Shown: positions 33,073 to 43,949, numbered from the stretch's first letter. The stretch is DNA of 55,479 nucleotides from Nitrosospira sp. (GCA_013450215.1 JACDSH010000001.1:1-55479), one strand, 5' to 3'. Notes: generated by a model from the letters alone, not told the origin. Translations and numbers: made by a program.

Positions 33073-34506
33073 TTACTTGTGAGAGGGGCGTATATAGACC
33101 CAGTGCAGCAAGGCATCCATCGCCAACTGCGCGCTAGCAGAGCTGGAATGATTAACGAAGAAGACCACGACCATCCTCCTGCCAGATTTATCGAGCACGT
33201 AACCCGCCATTGATTTCACGTTATCCAGCAAACCAGTCTTAATATGTGCTTGTCCGGCAACGGATGTTCCGTTAGAGCGTTTTTTCATGGTGCCATCCAC
33301 AGCTGCAATCGGTAGCGACGAGACGAACTCCGGCATGATTGGGCTCTGGAAGGCGGTGAGCAGAAGCTCGCCCAGGTGACCTGCGCTGATGCGCTCATTG
33401 CGCGACAGCCCGGAGCCATTTTCGATGACCAATTCCGGAAAATACAATTGTCTTGAAGTAAGCCACTGCCTGATGGCAGTGTTGGATTTGCTAAGAGTGG
33501 CCGGTCCCTCACCATTCGCCACCCCCAAGGCGAGGTATAACTGCCTCGCGGTGACATTGTTGCTGAACTTGTTAATGTCTCGAACGATTTCAGCCAGTGG
33601 GGGGGAATGATGAGTTTCCAATGGTGCCGTTCTTTCCGATACGCTATCGCTTCGAACCTTTCCCCGTAGGACCCCACCCTGTTGCATCCATAACTGTTTA
33701 AAAAGGCTAAAGGTATAGAGTGGACTATCGTGCAGGCTCAGATACAGCGTCTTCTCGCCGCAATCTGTTGGATAGTTACCGTTAAGGGTAATTGTGACGC
33801 GGCCATTGTCCTTGATGTCTGTGCTGAATAGATCACGCCAATCGTTACACTTGCTGCTGCTGAGTTTAAGGTTATTGTTCAGATCAAGTGATTCTGGAAT
33901 TGGATCAACCACCACCCGGACGGTCTTGCTTCCTAGTTGTGGGATCAGTCTTAGCGCGAGTATGCGATGATTCACCAGTAACGCCTCGGGGGGGACATTG
34001 TATGCGCGGTGGGGCTTGCCATCGAAAGCTCCTGGATCTCCTCCGGGTGCGTCGAAGTAGCTACTGTCGAGTATCAGGTCACCCGTGATTTCCCTAAGCC
34101 CAGTCTGACGCAAGCGGCGGGTCAGCAACCAGAAATTCTCAAGATTGAGTCTCGGGTCACCGTATCCTTTAATCACTAGATCGCCGTGTAAAGTGTCACC
34201 CTCTACAATACCGTTAGCGTATAACTCGGTCTTCCATGTATATGCCGGTCCCAACAGCTCAAGTCCAGCGAAGGTGGTAACAAGCTTCATCGCAGATGCG
34301 GGATTCATCGCCGTATTGGCATTGATAGTAATAAGCGGTTGAGCTGCTCCGATTTCATGCACGTAGATAGCAGTGGAAGACGCGGGGATGCCCGCCTGCT
34401 TGAGTATCTGGATGATAGGGCCTGGCAAATTTTGTGCGGCAGCAGACACTGGCCCAACAGAAAATACAAAGAAATAGAGGACTGCAGCTAGAGTAGGCCT
34501 GACCAT
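33073..34506 (-). CDS. dacB: DacB (PBP4-type) D-alanyl-D-alanine carboxypeptidase/endopeptidase
   Basis: A periplasmic class C penicillin-binding protein that trims peptidoglycan peptides or cross-links. The 477-residue protein has a signal peptide (LAAVLYFFVFSVGPVSAAA), the nucleophile in SAMK (S71, K74), an inserted domain typical of PBP4, the SNN motif in KFSNNVTAR and KTG in HIKTGLLD. The ATG at 34506 is chosen since it begins the signal peptide directly; 16 further codons upstream are open. Converges with trpE. Confidence 0.94.
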   Translation of the reverse strand: MVRPTLAAVLYFFVFSVGPVSAAAQNLPGPIIQILKQAGIPASSTAIYVHEIGAAQPLITINANTAMNPASAMKLVTTFAGLELLGPAYTWKTELYANGIVEGDTLHGDLVIKGYGDPRLNLENFWLLTRRLRQTGLREITGDLILDSSYFDAPGGDPGAFDGKPHRAYNVPPEALLVNHRILALRLIPQLGSKTVRVVVDPIPESLDLNNNLKLSSSKCNDWRDLFSTDIKDNGRVTITLNGNYPTDCGEKTLYLSLHDSPLYTFSLFKQLWMQQGGVLRGKVRSDSVSERTAPLETHHSPPLAEIVRDINKFSNNVTARQLYLALGVANGEGPATLSKSNTAIRQWLTSRQLYFPELVIENGSGLSRNERISAGHLGELLLTAFQSPIMPEFVSSLPIAAVDGTMKKRSNGTSVAGQAHIKTGLLDNVKSMAGYVLDKSGRRMVVVFFVNHSSSASAQLAMDALLHWVYIRPSHK

Positions 34507-34508
34507 AT

Positions 34509-34910
34509 TCAGAATGTAACCGATGTCAGTTGTGCAGGAACGCTCACCTGCCAATGCAATTGTTGTTGGATCACCTCAGCCAGGGCGGCAGCATTGCTCG
34601 ATTCACCATGCACCACAAAGGTCTGATCTGGGGGGGCGACAAAATGCCCCCGCCAGGTCATCAAGCCTGCCTGATCGGCATGAGCCGAGAGGCCCCCGAT
34701 GGTGTATATATGGGTCCGTACGGGTATATCTTGCCCAAAAATTTTCACGTGCTTGACACGATCAACCAGTCTCCGCCATAACGCCCCTTCTGCCTGGAAT
34801 CCAGTAATGAGGATGCTGCACTCAGGTCTGCCCAGATTGTATTTAAGGTGATACTTGATGCGGCCAGCATCACACATACCGCCGGCTGGGCCGAGAAAAG
34901 TTAGTCTCAT
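34509..34910 (-). pseudogene. beta-CASP metallo-hydrolase remnant with an internal deletion
   Basis: The 133-residue frame begins MRLTFLG, which is how beta-CASP RNA metallo-hydrolases start (next expected: AAGxVTGS). It then passes at once into GPAGGMCDAGRIKYHL, which belongs to the C-terminal third of the same family. The C-terminal part is intact, with GGLSAHADQAG and FVVHGE, two of the beta-CASP metal motifs. The catalytic HxHxDH core and roughly 300 residues of a usual 450 are missing. The frame is kept, so a short product may be made, but it cannot be a working nuclease. It is squeezed between bioA (7 bases) and dacB (2 bases). Confidence 0.8.
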
Positions 34911-34935
34911 GAGCATGCACCATCGCAATTGATAG

Positions 34936-36246
34936 TCAGCATGAGTCTAGCGCTCGTAAAGTTCCTGTCACGAGCATGTCCATCTCCTGCTCGTTAATTA
35001 CATATGGCGGCATGAAGTAGACGGTATTCTCCAGTGGCCGCAATAGCAATCCTTGCTTGAGTGCCGCCTGGAAAAATTTCCCAGAAAATGCTGGATCGCT
35101 GGTTTCTACTTCAAATGCCCAGACCATGCCGCAGTTACGAAAGTTTTTTACCTTGGGATGAGATGTGATTGGCTCTGACACTCGGTTGAGATACTGAGCT
35201 TTGATGAGGTTTGCAGCGATGACTCCATCCTGTTCGAAAATGTCCAGCGTGGCGAGCGCAGCGCGACAGGCGAGGGCATTACCGGAATGGGTATGCGAGT
35301 GCAGAAAGGCGCGGGCAGTCTCATCATGATAGAAAGCCTGGTAAACACTATCCGTGGTCATGACCACGGATAGTGGCAAATAACCGCCGCTCAGACCTTT
35401 TGCAAGGCATAAAAAATCCGGTGCAATATCGGCCTGTTCACAGGCAAAGAGGGTTCCTGTTCTGCCGAAACCAACCGCGATTTCATCGGCAATTAGGTGT
35501 ACCTGGTACCGGTCGCAGATCTCACGTGCGTGTTTGAGGTAATCGGAGTGATACATACCCATGCCTGCGGCTCCCTGAATTAAGGGCTCGAGGATCAGTG
35601 CTGCAGTTTTAGTATGGTGTCGCACCAAGAAGTCTTCAAGTTGGGCAGCAGCGCGTAGCGCGTAAACTCTGGGGGATTCTCCTTGATCCGCATATCGCCA
35701 GTCGGGGGTGCGGACATGGTTGCTATGGCGCAGTAGCGGTGAGTAGGTCTCCCTGAATAGTGCCACATCGGTGACTGATAACGCACCCAGCGTCTCCCCA
35801 TGGTACCCATTTTGGAGACTAATGAAGTTATTTTTCCCGGGGTGACCCATGTTGTGCCAGTAATGGAAGCTCATCTTTAGTGCGACTTCTGTCGCAGATG
35901 CGCCATCGCTTCCATAGAAACAATGACCAAGCCGACCCGGTACGATCTGGATCAGTCGCTCCGATAGTTGCACCACCGGTTCGTGCGTGAAACCTGCCAG
36001 CATGACATGCTCTAGCCTATCCAGTTGATCCCGGATGGCAGCATTGATGCGGGGATTGGAGTGACCAAATAAATTGACCCACCATGAGCTAATGGCATCT
36101 AGGTAGCGGCTGCCATCGAAATCGTGTAGCCATACCCCCTCTCCCCGGGAGATAGGGACGAGCGGCAGCGTCTCATGCTGTTTCATCTGAGTACAGGGGT
36201 GCCAGACCGAATTCAGGCTGCGTTCTAATAAGTTTTTGTTGCTCAT
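34936..36246 (-). CDS. bioA: BioA, DAPA aminotransferase
   Basis: BioA is a PLP enzyme that turns KAPA into DAPA in biotin synthesis, with SAM as amino donor. The 436-residue protein shows WHPCTQM near the start, YGSDGASATEVALKM, the PLP-contact LIADEIAVGFGRTG (D254) and the Schiff-base lysine in LAKGLSGGY (K283). No bioB, bioF, bioD or bioC lies beside it. Its start codon is only four bases from the -35 of the divergent groES promoter. Confidence 0.97.
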   Translation of the reverse strand: MSNKNLLERSLNSVWHPCTQMKQHETLPLVPISRGEGVWLHDFDGSRYLDAISSWWVNLFGHSNPRINAAIRDQLDRLEHVMLAGFTHEPVVQLSERLIQIVPGRLGHCFYGSDGASATEVALKMSFHYWHNMGHPGKNNFISLQNGYHGETLGALSVTDVALFRETYSPLLRHSNHVRTPDWRYADQGESPRVYALRAAAQLEDFLVRHHTKTAALILEPLIQGAAGMGMYHSDYLKHAREICDRYQVHLIADEIAVGFGRTGTLFACEQADIAPDFLCLAKGLSGGYLPLSVVMTTDSVYQAFYHDETARAFLHSHTHSGNALACRAALATLDIFEQDGVIAANLIKAQYLNRVSEPITSHPKVKNFRNCGMVWAFEVETSDPAFSGKFFQAALKQGLLLRPLENTVYFMPPYVINEQEMDMLVTGTLRALDSC

Positions 36247-36250
36247 CTAC

Positions 36251-36279
36251 TTGAAATTCCCGGTGTTAAGCACTATTAT
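36251..36279 (+). promoter_or_regulatory. groES promoter, sigma-70 type
   Basis: TTGAAA (36251-36256), a 17-base spacer and TATTAT (36274-36279) form a good vegetative promoter. The transcript would begin near 36286, inside the CIRCE element. The -35 also reads CTTGAAA, as in sigma-32 promoters, but no CCCCAT-like -10 is present. Confidence 0.7.
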
Positions 36280-36305
36280 TAGCACTCATAGGCAGTGAGT
36301 GCTAA
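36279..36305 (+). promoter_or_regulatory. CIRCE operator for HrcA
   Basis: TTAGCACTC (36279-36287), nine spacer bases and GAGTGCTAA (36297-36305) make a perfect CIRCE inverted repeat. It starts at the last base of the -10 and covers the predicted transcription start, the right place for HrcA repression. The repressor gene is at 7494-8516. Confidence 0.96.
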
Positions 36306-36396
36306 TTCGTTTTTGCAACAGTCTCTCAGAAGGCTGCAAATAGCATATTGGTTTTCTGAGATTTTTCATGATGTTAATTTTAAACAGGAGAGGAAT

Positions 36397-36687
36397 ATGA
36401 AAATTCGTCCGTTACATGACCGCGTTATTGTCAAGCGGCTGGAAGAAGAACGCAAGACTGCATCCGGTATTGTTATCCCAGACAGCGCTGCGGAAAAGCC
36501 CGATCAAGGCGAAATTGTTGCTGTGGGTAAGGGCAAAGTTGGCGACGATGGTAAGATTCGTGTGTTGGATGTTAAAGTCGGCGACAAAGTACTATTTGGG
36601 AAATACTCAGGTCAGACGGTTAAGGTCGACGGGGTAGAGCTCTTGGTGATGCGTGAAGAAGACATTATGGGCGTGGTTGAAGGCTAA
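36397..36687 (+). CDS. groES: GroES co-chaperonin
   Basis: GroES forms the lid of the GroEL folding cage. The 96-residue protein has the standard start [14 protein letters not shown], the mobile loop [14 protein letters not shown] and the ending [14 protein letters not shown]. An AGGAGAGGA site lies just before the ATG at 36397. A longer open frame begins inside the CIRCE element but has no GroES similarity. groEL follows 51 bases downstream. Confidence 0.98.
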   Translation: MKIRPLHDRVIVKRLEEERKTASGIVIPDSAAEKPDQGEIVAVGKGKVGDDGKIRVLDVKVGDKVLFGKYSGQTVKVDGVELLVMREEDIMGVVEG

Positions 36688-36708
36688 TTCTGTCATTGAC
36701 CACCATAA

Positions 36709-38391
<1,683 letters not shown>

Positions 38392-38421
38392 AGCACGCCA
38401 CTTGGCTCACGCTAGGTATGC

Positions 38422-38454
38422 AAAAAGAACCCCGCCGAGGCGGGGTTCTTTTTT
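38422..38454 (+). terminator. intrinsic terminator of groESL
   Basis: AAAAAGAACCCCGCC (38422-38436) and GCGGGGTTCTTTTTT (38440-38454) pair perfectly around a GAG loop and end in six T. It lies 30 bases after groEL and is the best terminator in the window. The A-run on the 5' side would let it work in both directions. Confidence 0.95.
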
Positions 38455-38637
38455 GGGTGAACAAGTCAATGAGCAAGAATTCATTTACACATCCCGTATA
38501 ATTTCCTGTAAATTGTTCGCCGTTTAGAGATTCGTTGATGGGGGGCATAGATGCGTGTCAGTCACTACAGAATCTTTCGAAGGTCTTGCGGTTGCCCCGA
38601 TCGTTTGACAACAGTCCTTTCTCCAGAATAATTCTAT

Positions 38638-39483
38638 ATGACCCCTGACCAGTATTGCCAGCAGAAAGCTGTTCAGAGCGGATCCAGCTTCTATTACAGC
38701 TTTCTTTATCTCCCTCTCGAGAAACGTCGTGCCATTACTGCACTCTATGCCTTTTGCAGAGAGGTAGATGATGTAGTGGATGAATGCACCGATCCGGCTG
38801 TGGCGACTGCAAAGCTCGCATGGTGGAGGCAGGAGGTCGCTTCTATCTTCAGTAAAGAGCGGGGCATTAATCCCAGTCACCCGGTAACAAAGGCACTAGC
38901 GGGCGTTGCCCAATCGTTTAATCTCACTGCTGAACGATTGAATGAAATTATCGACGGTATGGAGATGGATCTAAACTATAACCGTTATGCTGATTTCGAG
39001 ACCCTGCGTCGATATTGTTATCATGTGGCGAGTGTGGTGGGGCTCTGTTCGGTCGAGATTTTTGGCTATCGTAATGCAAATACCCTGAAGTATGCGCAAG
39101 ATCTGGGTCTTGCTTTCCAGCTTACCAATATCATCCGTGATGTAGGCGAGGATGCGCGCCGTGATCGCATTTACCTTCCTCAAGACGAGCTTGTCCGTTT
39201 CGGTGTGTCTGAGGAGGACATACTGCAGTCGCGTGAGAGTGACAATTTTAGGCGTTTGATGGAGTTTCAGATTGAACGTGCGGAGAGCTACTATGACAGT
39301 GCATCTGCGGCGTTGTCAGCGGAAGACCGAAAGAATCAACTCTCTAGCATCATCATGGCTGCGATATACCGAACCCTGCTACAGGAAATCAAGAGCGATG
39401 GATACCATGTCATGCAGCATCGCGTCAGCCTCACACCGGTTCGTAAGTTGTGGCTGGCATGGAAGACTTGGATCAAGGGATAG
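38638..39483 (+). CDS. hpnD: HpnD-like presqualene diphosphate synthase
   Basis: HpnD joins two farnesyl diphosphates into presqualene diphosphate, the first step of the HpnCDE route to squalene and hopanoids. The 281-residue protein has both Asp-rich metal sites, REVDDVVDE (D44, D45, D48) and NIIRDVGEDARRDR (D168, D172), and the HpnD-type start SGSSFYYSFLYLP. A phytoene or other squalene synthase is possible but less likely. No hpnC, hpnE or shc is adjacent. A TATAAT at 38497-38502 lies upstream without a good -35. Confidence 0.87.
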   Translation: MTPDQYCQQKAVQSGSSFYYSFLYLPLEKRRAITALYAFCREVDDVVDECTDPAVATAKLAWWRQEVASIFSKERGINPSHPVTKALAGVAQSFNLTAERLNEIIDGMEMDLNYNRYADFETLRRYCYHVASVVGLCSVEIFGYRNANTLKYAQDLGLAFQLTNIIRDVGEDARRDRIYLPQDELVRFGVSEEDILQSRESDNFRRLMEFQIERAESYYDSASAALSAEDRKNQLSSIIMAAIYRTLLQEIKSDGYHVMQHRVSLTPVRKLWLAWKTWIKG

Positions 39484-39531
39484 CGTCAGAGCTCTCCCAA
39501 TTAAAAACCCTTTCTCACCGTGGCGGATTCC

Positions 39532-40299
39532 ATGACGATGAGTAACTTAACAAAATACCAAGCACCTAAAGACCTGCTCAAGGACCGTGTCATTCTCATC
39601 ACGGGTGCGGGGCAGGGAATGGGTCGCGCCGCAGCTCTGACCTATGCAGCTCATGGCGCCACTGTCATCTTGCACGGACGCAAGGTTGAAAAGTTAGAAA
39701 GCGTCTATGATGAGATCGAGGCACTAGGAGGGGCGCAGGCCGCAATTTTCCCGCTTGATCTTGAAAAGGCCACGGATCAGGATTTTGCCGAGCTTGCTCA
39801 GTCAATCAAGCTGCATTTAGGGAGGCTGGATGGAATACTGCACAATGCAGCAATGGTTTTTGGCCTGGCTCCACTGGCGAACCAAACGTTGGAACAATGG
39901 TTGACCATGTTGCGAGTCAATCTGGCCGCCCCTTTCTCGCTGACGAGAGCATGCTTGCCGCTATTGAAAATGGCTCCTGATGCCAGTGTCATTATGACTT
40001 CAGATATTCATGGGCATGTTCCTGTTGCGTATTGGGGTGGTTTTGCAGTAGCCAAGGCGGGGGTGGAGGCGCTGGTAAAAATTCAGGCGCAGGAGTGGGA
40101 AATATTGCCGAGTCTGCGCATCAATACCTTGATCCCTGGGCCGGCACACACGCCTCAACGCACCAAGACCCATCCCGGAGAGGTTAAGCATAGCCTACCC
40201 CAACCACAAGATCTGATGGCACGTTACCTGTATCTGATAGGGCCAGATAGCAAGGGGATTAGTGGAGAGACGTTCTTCTGTCAGGACTCGACCGGGTAA
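39532..40299 (+). CDS. YciK-like SDR protein with altered active site
   Basis: This short-chain dehydrogenase/reductase resembles YciK: LLKDRVILITGAGQGMGR is an intact nucleotide-binding motif, LHNAAMV and RVNLAAPF follow, and GISGETFFCQDSTG ends it. At the catalytic site, where the family has YxxxK, it reads FAVAK: Phe at codon 40042-40044 replaces Tyr, while Lys is kept. The upstream Ser position reads TSDIHG, with Asp or Ile where catalytic Ser is expected. It may bind a nicotinamide cofactor without normal reductase chemistry. The start could be 39520 (GTG), 39532 or 39538; a GGCGGA site favours the ATGs. Confidence 0.83.
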   Translation: MTMSNLTKYQAPKDLLKDRVILITGAGQGMGRAAALTYAAHGATVILHGRKVEKLESVYDEIEALGGAQAAIFPLDLEKATDQDFAELAQSIKLHLGRLDGILHNAAMVFGLAPLANQTLEQWLTMLRVNLAAPFSLTRACLPLLKMAPDASVIMTSDIHGHVPVAYWGGFAVAKAGVEALVKIQAQEWEILPSLRINTLIPGPAHTPQRTKTHPGEVKHSLPQPQDLMARYLYLIGPDSKGISGETFFCQDSTG

Positions 40300-40324
40300 G
40301 GCTGCGATGAAGGAGATAAGAAGG

Positions 40325-40330
40325 TATAAT
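40325..40330 (+). promoter_or_regulatory. -10 box of tRNA-Leu(UAG)
   Basis: A perfect TATAAT ends 13 bases before the tRNA 5' end, the usual distance for a short leader. No consensus -35 is visible at 16-18 bases upstream. Confidence 0.5.
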
Positions 40331-40343
40331 TAATCAATGTCGC

Positions 40344-40428
<85 letters not shown>

Positions 40429-40530
40429 GGGAGCTGCAGCTTGTAAAGCGGTATTGCGCGCAATAAATTGTCGCGCCCTTCTCTGGTTGTTGTGACGTTG
40501 CATGAGTGCATCAATCAGTTGGAAAATATA

Positions 40531-41835
40531 ATGCAATCGAATGTAGAAAATATAGGTGGATTGGAGCGCCGTCTGAGTGTTTCAGTTTCCCATGAAGCAA
40601 TCGAGACGGAGATGGAAAGTCGCTTGAAACGCTTGGCGCGTACGGCGAAAGTGCCAGGCTTTCGTCCTGGTAAGGTACCGCTACATATTGTCCAGCAGCA
40701 GTATGGTCCGCAGGTGCGTCAGGAGGTGCTTGGCGATGTGTTACAGAAGAGTTTTAGCGAGGCTGTACGAGAGCAGAAGCTGCGGTTGGTCGGACCCCCC
40801 CATTTCGAGCCGGAAACGACCCCAGGGAGCGCTTCCGAATTTGGATTCAGCGCAACCTTCGAGGTCTATCCTGATGTGGTGTTGGGAGATTTGAGTGGGG
40901 TCAGTATCGAGCAACCTATGGTTAAGGTTATTCCTGCTGATATCGATAAGACTCTTGAGGTGGTGCGTAAGCAGCGGGTTCAGTATCAGTCGGTAGAGCG
41001 CCCAGCGAGTGAGGGTGATCGAGTCAATATCGATTATCGTGGAACGATTGATGGCGTGGAATTCGCTGGGGGTAAGGCCGAGGGCTTTACTCTAGTGTTG
41101 GGAGAGGGTCGACTGTTAAAAGACTTCGAGGGACCAGTGATCGGCATGATCGCCGATCAGAGCAAAACATTTGAACTAACCTTTCCGGCAGACTATCATG
41201 GCAAGGATGTGGCAGGAAAGATTGCGACCTTCGAGGTGAAGCTTAACTCAGTAGAAGAACCTGAATTACCTGAAGTAAATGCCGAATTTGCTAAGTCATT
41301 AGGTGTCATCGATGGTGATGTTGAAAAAATGCGCGGTGAGATTCAGATCAATCTTGAGAGGGAGATCGCCAAGCGGAAAAAGGCAAGAATTAAATCACAG
41401 GTGATGCAGGCATTACTTGATACCACTAAGATTGATGCACCTAAGGTACTAGTGGAGCAGGAGATGTCCCGGTTGATGCAGGATGCGCGTAGGGATCTAG
41501 AGGCTCGGGGTATGAGGACTGCAGATATTTCCCTGCCATCGGAGCTATTCCAAGAGCAAGCGCAACGCCGAGTGAATCTAGGATTGATACTAGCAGAATT
41601 AGTAAAGGTCCAAGACTTGAAGGCCAGCCCTGAGCAAGTGCGTGGGGTGGTTGAGGATTTAGCTCAGAGTTACGAGAATCCGGGTGAGGTGGTCAAGTGG
41701 CATTACTCTTCACCGGATCGGCTCAATGAAATTGAATCAGCAGTTTTAGAAGACAATGTGGTGGCATGGGTGATGGAAAAAGTTACGTCAGTAGACAGGA
41801 CGGTAACTTTCGACGAATTGATGGGAAAATCTTAA
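40531..41835 (+). CDS. tig: Tig, trigger factor chaperone
   Basis: Trigger factor binds nascent chains at the ribosome exit and has prolyl isomerase activity. The 434-residue protein, close to the E. coli length, has the ribosome-docking GFRPGK at 43-48, a PPIase domain about 155-240 ([20 protein letters not shown]) and a helical C-terminal domain. The ATG at 40531 begins at the family N-terminus; 21 upstream codons are open but lack similarity. clpP follows after a single intervening base. Confidence 0.97.
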   Translation: MQSNVENIGGLERRLSVSVSHEAIETEMESRLKRLARTAKVPGFRPGKVPLHIVQQQYGPQVRQEVLGDVLQKSFSEAVREQKLRLVGPPHFEPETTPGSASEFGFSATFEVYPDVVLGDLSGVSIEQPMVKVIPADIDKTLEVVRKQRVQYQSVERPASEGDRVNIDYRGTIDGVEFAGGKAEGFTLVLGEGRLLKDFEGPVIGMIADQSKTFELTFPADYHGKDVAGKIATFEVKLNSVEEPELPEVNAEFAKSLGVIDGDVEKMRGEIQINLEREIAKRKKARIKSQVMQALLDTTKIDAPKVLVEQEMSRLMQDARRDLEARGMRTADISLPSELFQEQAQRRVNLGLILAELVKVQDLKASPEQVRGVVEDLAQSYENPGEVVKWHYSSPDRLNEIESAVLEDNVVAWVMEKVTSVDRTVTFDELMGKS

Positions 41836-41836
41836 T

Positions 41837-42481
41837 ATGATACAGCAGCTTGATTGGGGGCAACGTAACCAAGAGCCGAAGAACTTGGGCCTGATCCCGA
41901 TGGTGATTGAGACCAGCGGACGGGGCGAGCGTGCTTACGATATCTATTCTCGCTTGTTGAAAGAGAGGGTGATATTTTTAGTGGGGCCGGTTACCGAGAC
42001 CTCTGCTAATCTGATTGTGGCGCAACTGCTATTCTTAGAATCGGAAAATTCTGATAAGGATATCCACCTTTATATCAATTCTCCCGGCGGGGTGGTGTCA
42101 GCCGGGATGGCGATTTACGATACCATGCAATATATTAAGCCTGATGTCAGCACGCTATGCATCGGTCAGGCGGCGAGTATGGGATCACTGTTATTGGCGG
42201 CAGGAGCAAATGGAAAGAGGTTTTGTCTACCTAATTCTCGAGTCATGATTCATCAGCCCATGGGTGGTTTTCAAGGACAGGCCTCTGACATCGAGATCCA
42301 CGCCAGGGAAATTCTATTTCTCAAGAGCCGGTTGAATGAAATTCTGGCCAAGCACACGGGTCAAACAATAGAAACAATCGGGAAAGATACTGATCGTGAT
42401 AACTTTCTCAGCGCGGAAGAGTCGGTTAAGTATGGATTGATAGACTCGGTCTTGGTCAATAGAGAAACGAACCCAGTCTGA
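41837..42481 (+). CDS. clpP: ClpP, ATP-dependent protease proteolytic subunit
   Basis: ClpP forms the 14-mer serine protease chamber fed by ClpX or ClpA. The 214-residue protein has the catalytic triad S114 (GQAASMGS), H139 (MIHQP) and D188 (DTDRDNF), each three positions after the E. coli precursor numbers. Residues 1-17 are a probable self-cleaved propeptide. It starts directly after tig and precedes clpX by 100 bases. Confidence 0.98.
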   Translation: MIQQLDWGQRNQEPKNLGLIPMVIETSGRGERAYDIYSRLLKERVIFLVGPVTETSANLIVAQLLFLESENSDKDIHLYINSPGGVVSAGMAIYDTMQYIKPDVSTLCIGQAASMGSLLLAAGANGKRFCLPNSRVMIHQPMGGFQGQASDIEIHAREILFLKSRLNEILAKHTGQTIETIGKDTDRDNFLSAEESVKYGLIDSVLVNRETNPV

Positions 42482-42581
42482 AACTGAATAGAGCCGGGAC
42501 CGGTAGACTTAACTAATTTGATTTTCGGCAGGCTTCTAACGAGTTACGGGCGCTCTGGCCCGGATAAGACGGAATAAAATT

Positions 42582-43859
42582 ATGTCAGATAAAATTGGTG
42601 GCGAGAAACTTCTTTATTGCTCCTTCTGTGGCAAGAGCCAGCACGAAGTAAAGAAGCTCATTGCTGGTCCGTCAGTATTCATCTGCGACGAATGTATCGA
42701 ACTCTGTAACGATATCATCCGTGAGGAGATACAGGGTCCTGAGGCCGTTAAACTGACCAAGTCTGACCTGCCGGTTCCGCATGAAATCTGCCAGATTCTG
42801 GATCAATATGTAATCGGTCAGGAACCCGCGAAAAAGATCCTCTCGGTAGCCGTATACAATCACTACAAACGACTGCGTAATCTAAACAAGGCGGGGGATA
42901 CCGACGACATCGAACTGTCGAAAAGTAACATCCTACTGATCGGCCCAACCGGTTCTGGCAAGACATTATTAGCACAGACGCTGGCACGCTTGCTAAATGT
43001 ACCCTTTGTGATGGCCGATGCGACCACCCTGACCGAAGCGGGCTATGTCGGCGAGGACGTTGAGAACATCATCCAGAAATTGCTTCAGAAGTGTGATTAT
43101 GATGCTGATAAGGCTCAGCAAGGTATCGTCTATATCGATGAGATCGATAAAATCTCACGCAAGTCGGATAACCCGTCGATAACCCGTGATGTCTCTGGCG
43201 AGGGGGTGCAGCAGGCACTATTGAAGTTGATTGAGGGAACTGTTGCGTCGGTGCCACCACAGGGTGGACGTAAGCACCCCAATCAGGAATTTGTGCAGGT
43301 AGATACCACAAATATCCTGTTTATTTGTGGAGGTGCATTCGATGGCCTCGATAAATTAATACGCGCTCGCACCGAGAAGGGCGGTATAGGTTTTGGTGCG
43401 AATGTGAAGAGCCAAGACGATCGTAAGGGAATCGGAGCAGTGCTACGAGGGGTTGAGCCAGAAGATCTCATCAAGTATGGTCTGATTCCAGAGTTTGTCG
43501 GACGCTTGCCGGTGGTCGCAACACTGAATGAGTTGGATGAGTCTGCCCTGATTCAGATTCTGACTGAGCCGAAGAACGCACTCACGAAGCAGTACCAGAA
43601 AATGTTTAGCATGGAGGGCGGCGTTGATCTGGAGTTTCGAGAGCAGGCGCTAAAGGCCATCGCTAAGAAAGCGCTTGCACGCAAGACGGGTGCACGTGGT
43701 CTGCGCTCAATTCTAGAGAATACCCTGCTGGACACGATGTATGATCTTCCGTCACTGGATAATGTCGTCAAGGTAGTGATTGACCACGGGTCGGTTGGTG
43801 GTGATATCAAGCCAATTCTAATTTATTCGGATCAGCCCAAGGTCGCTAAGAGTTCTTAA
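42582..43859 (+). CDS. clpX: ClpX, AAA+ unfoldase of ClpXP
   Basis: ClpX recognises tagged substrates, unfolds them and passes them to ClpP. The 425-residue protein has the N-terminal zinc domain (C13, C16, C35, C38), Walker A GPTGSGKT near 123, the pore loop GYVGED, Walker [11 protein letters not shown] and sensor motifs. The 100-base gap after clpP contains a short GC hairpin (CGGGC...GCCCG, about 42546-42561) but no clear promoter. Confidence 0.98.
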   Translation: MSDKIGGEKLLYCSFCGKSQHEVKKLIAGPSVFICDECIELCNDIIREEIQGPEAVKLTKSDLPVPHEICQILDQYVIGQEPAKKILSVAVYNHYKRLRNLNKAGDTDDIELSKSNILLIGPTGSGKTLLAQTLARLLNVPFVMADATTLTEAGYVGEDVENIIQKLLQKCDYDADKAQQGIVYIDEIDKISRKSDNPSITRDVSGEGVQQALLKLIEGTVASVPPQGGRKHPNQEFVQVDTTNILFICGGAFDGLDKLIRARTEKGGIGFGANVKSQDDRKGIGAVLRGVEPEDLIKYGLIPEFVGRLPVVATLNELDESALIQILTEPKNALTKQYQKMFSMEGGVDLEFREQALKAIAKKALARKTGARGLRSILENTLLDTMYDLPSLDNVVKVVIDHGSVGGDIKPILIYSDQPKVAKSS

Positions 43860-43889
43860 CTGCGGTATTGATTCCGTCTGTTGCACCCG

Positions 43890-43917
43890 CTTGAATTTTT
43901 ATATGGCACCCCCATAA
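43890..43917 (+). promoter_or_regulatory. sigma-32-type heat-shock promoter of lon
   Basis: CTTGAAT (43890-43896), a 13-base spacer and CCCCATAA (43910-43917) match the RpoH consensus CTTGAAA-N(11-16)-CCCCATNT at all but two positions. Transcription would begin about 25 bases before the lon ATG. Confidence 0.75.
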
Positions 43918-43949
43918 CGTTTTTATCAGACTCTTATAGGTGAGCCGAT

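Noticed and set aside
36295-36396. Upstream extension of groES starting inside CIRCE
   Set aside because: The extra residues have no GroES similarity, and a strong AGGAGAGGA site marks the ATG at 36397.
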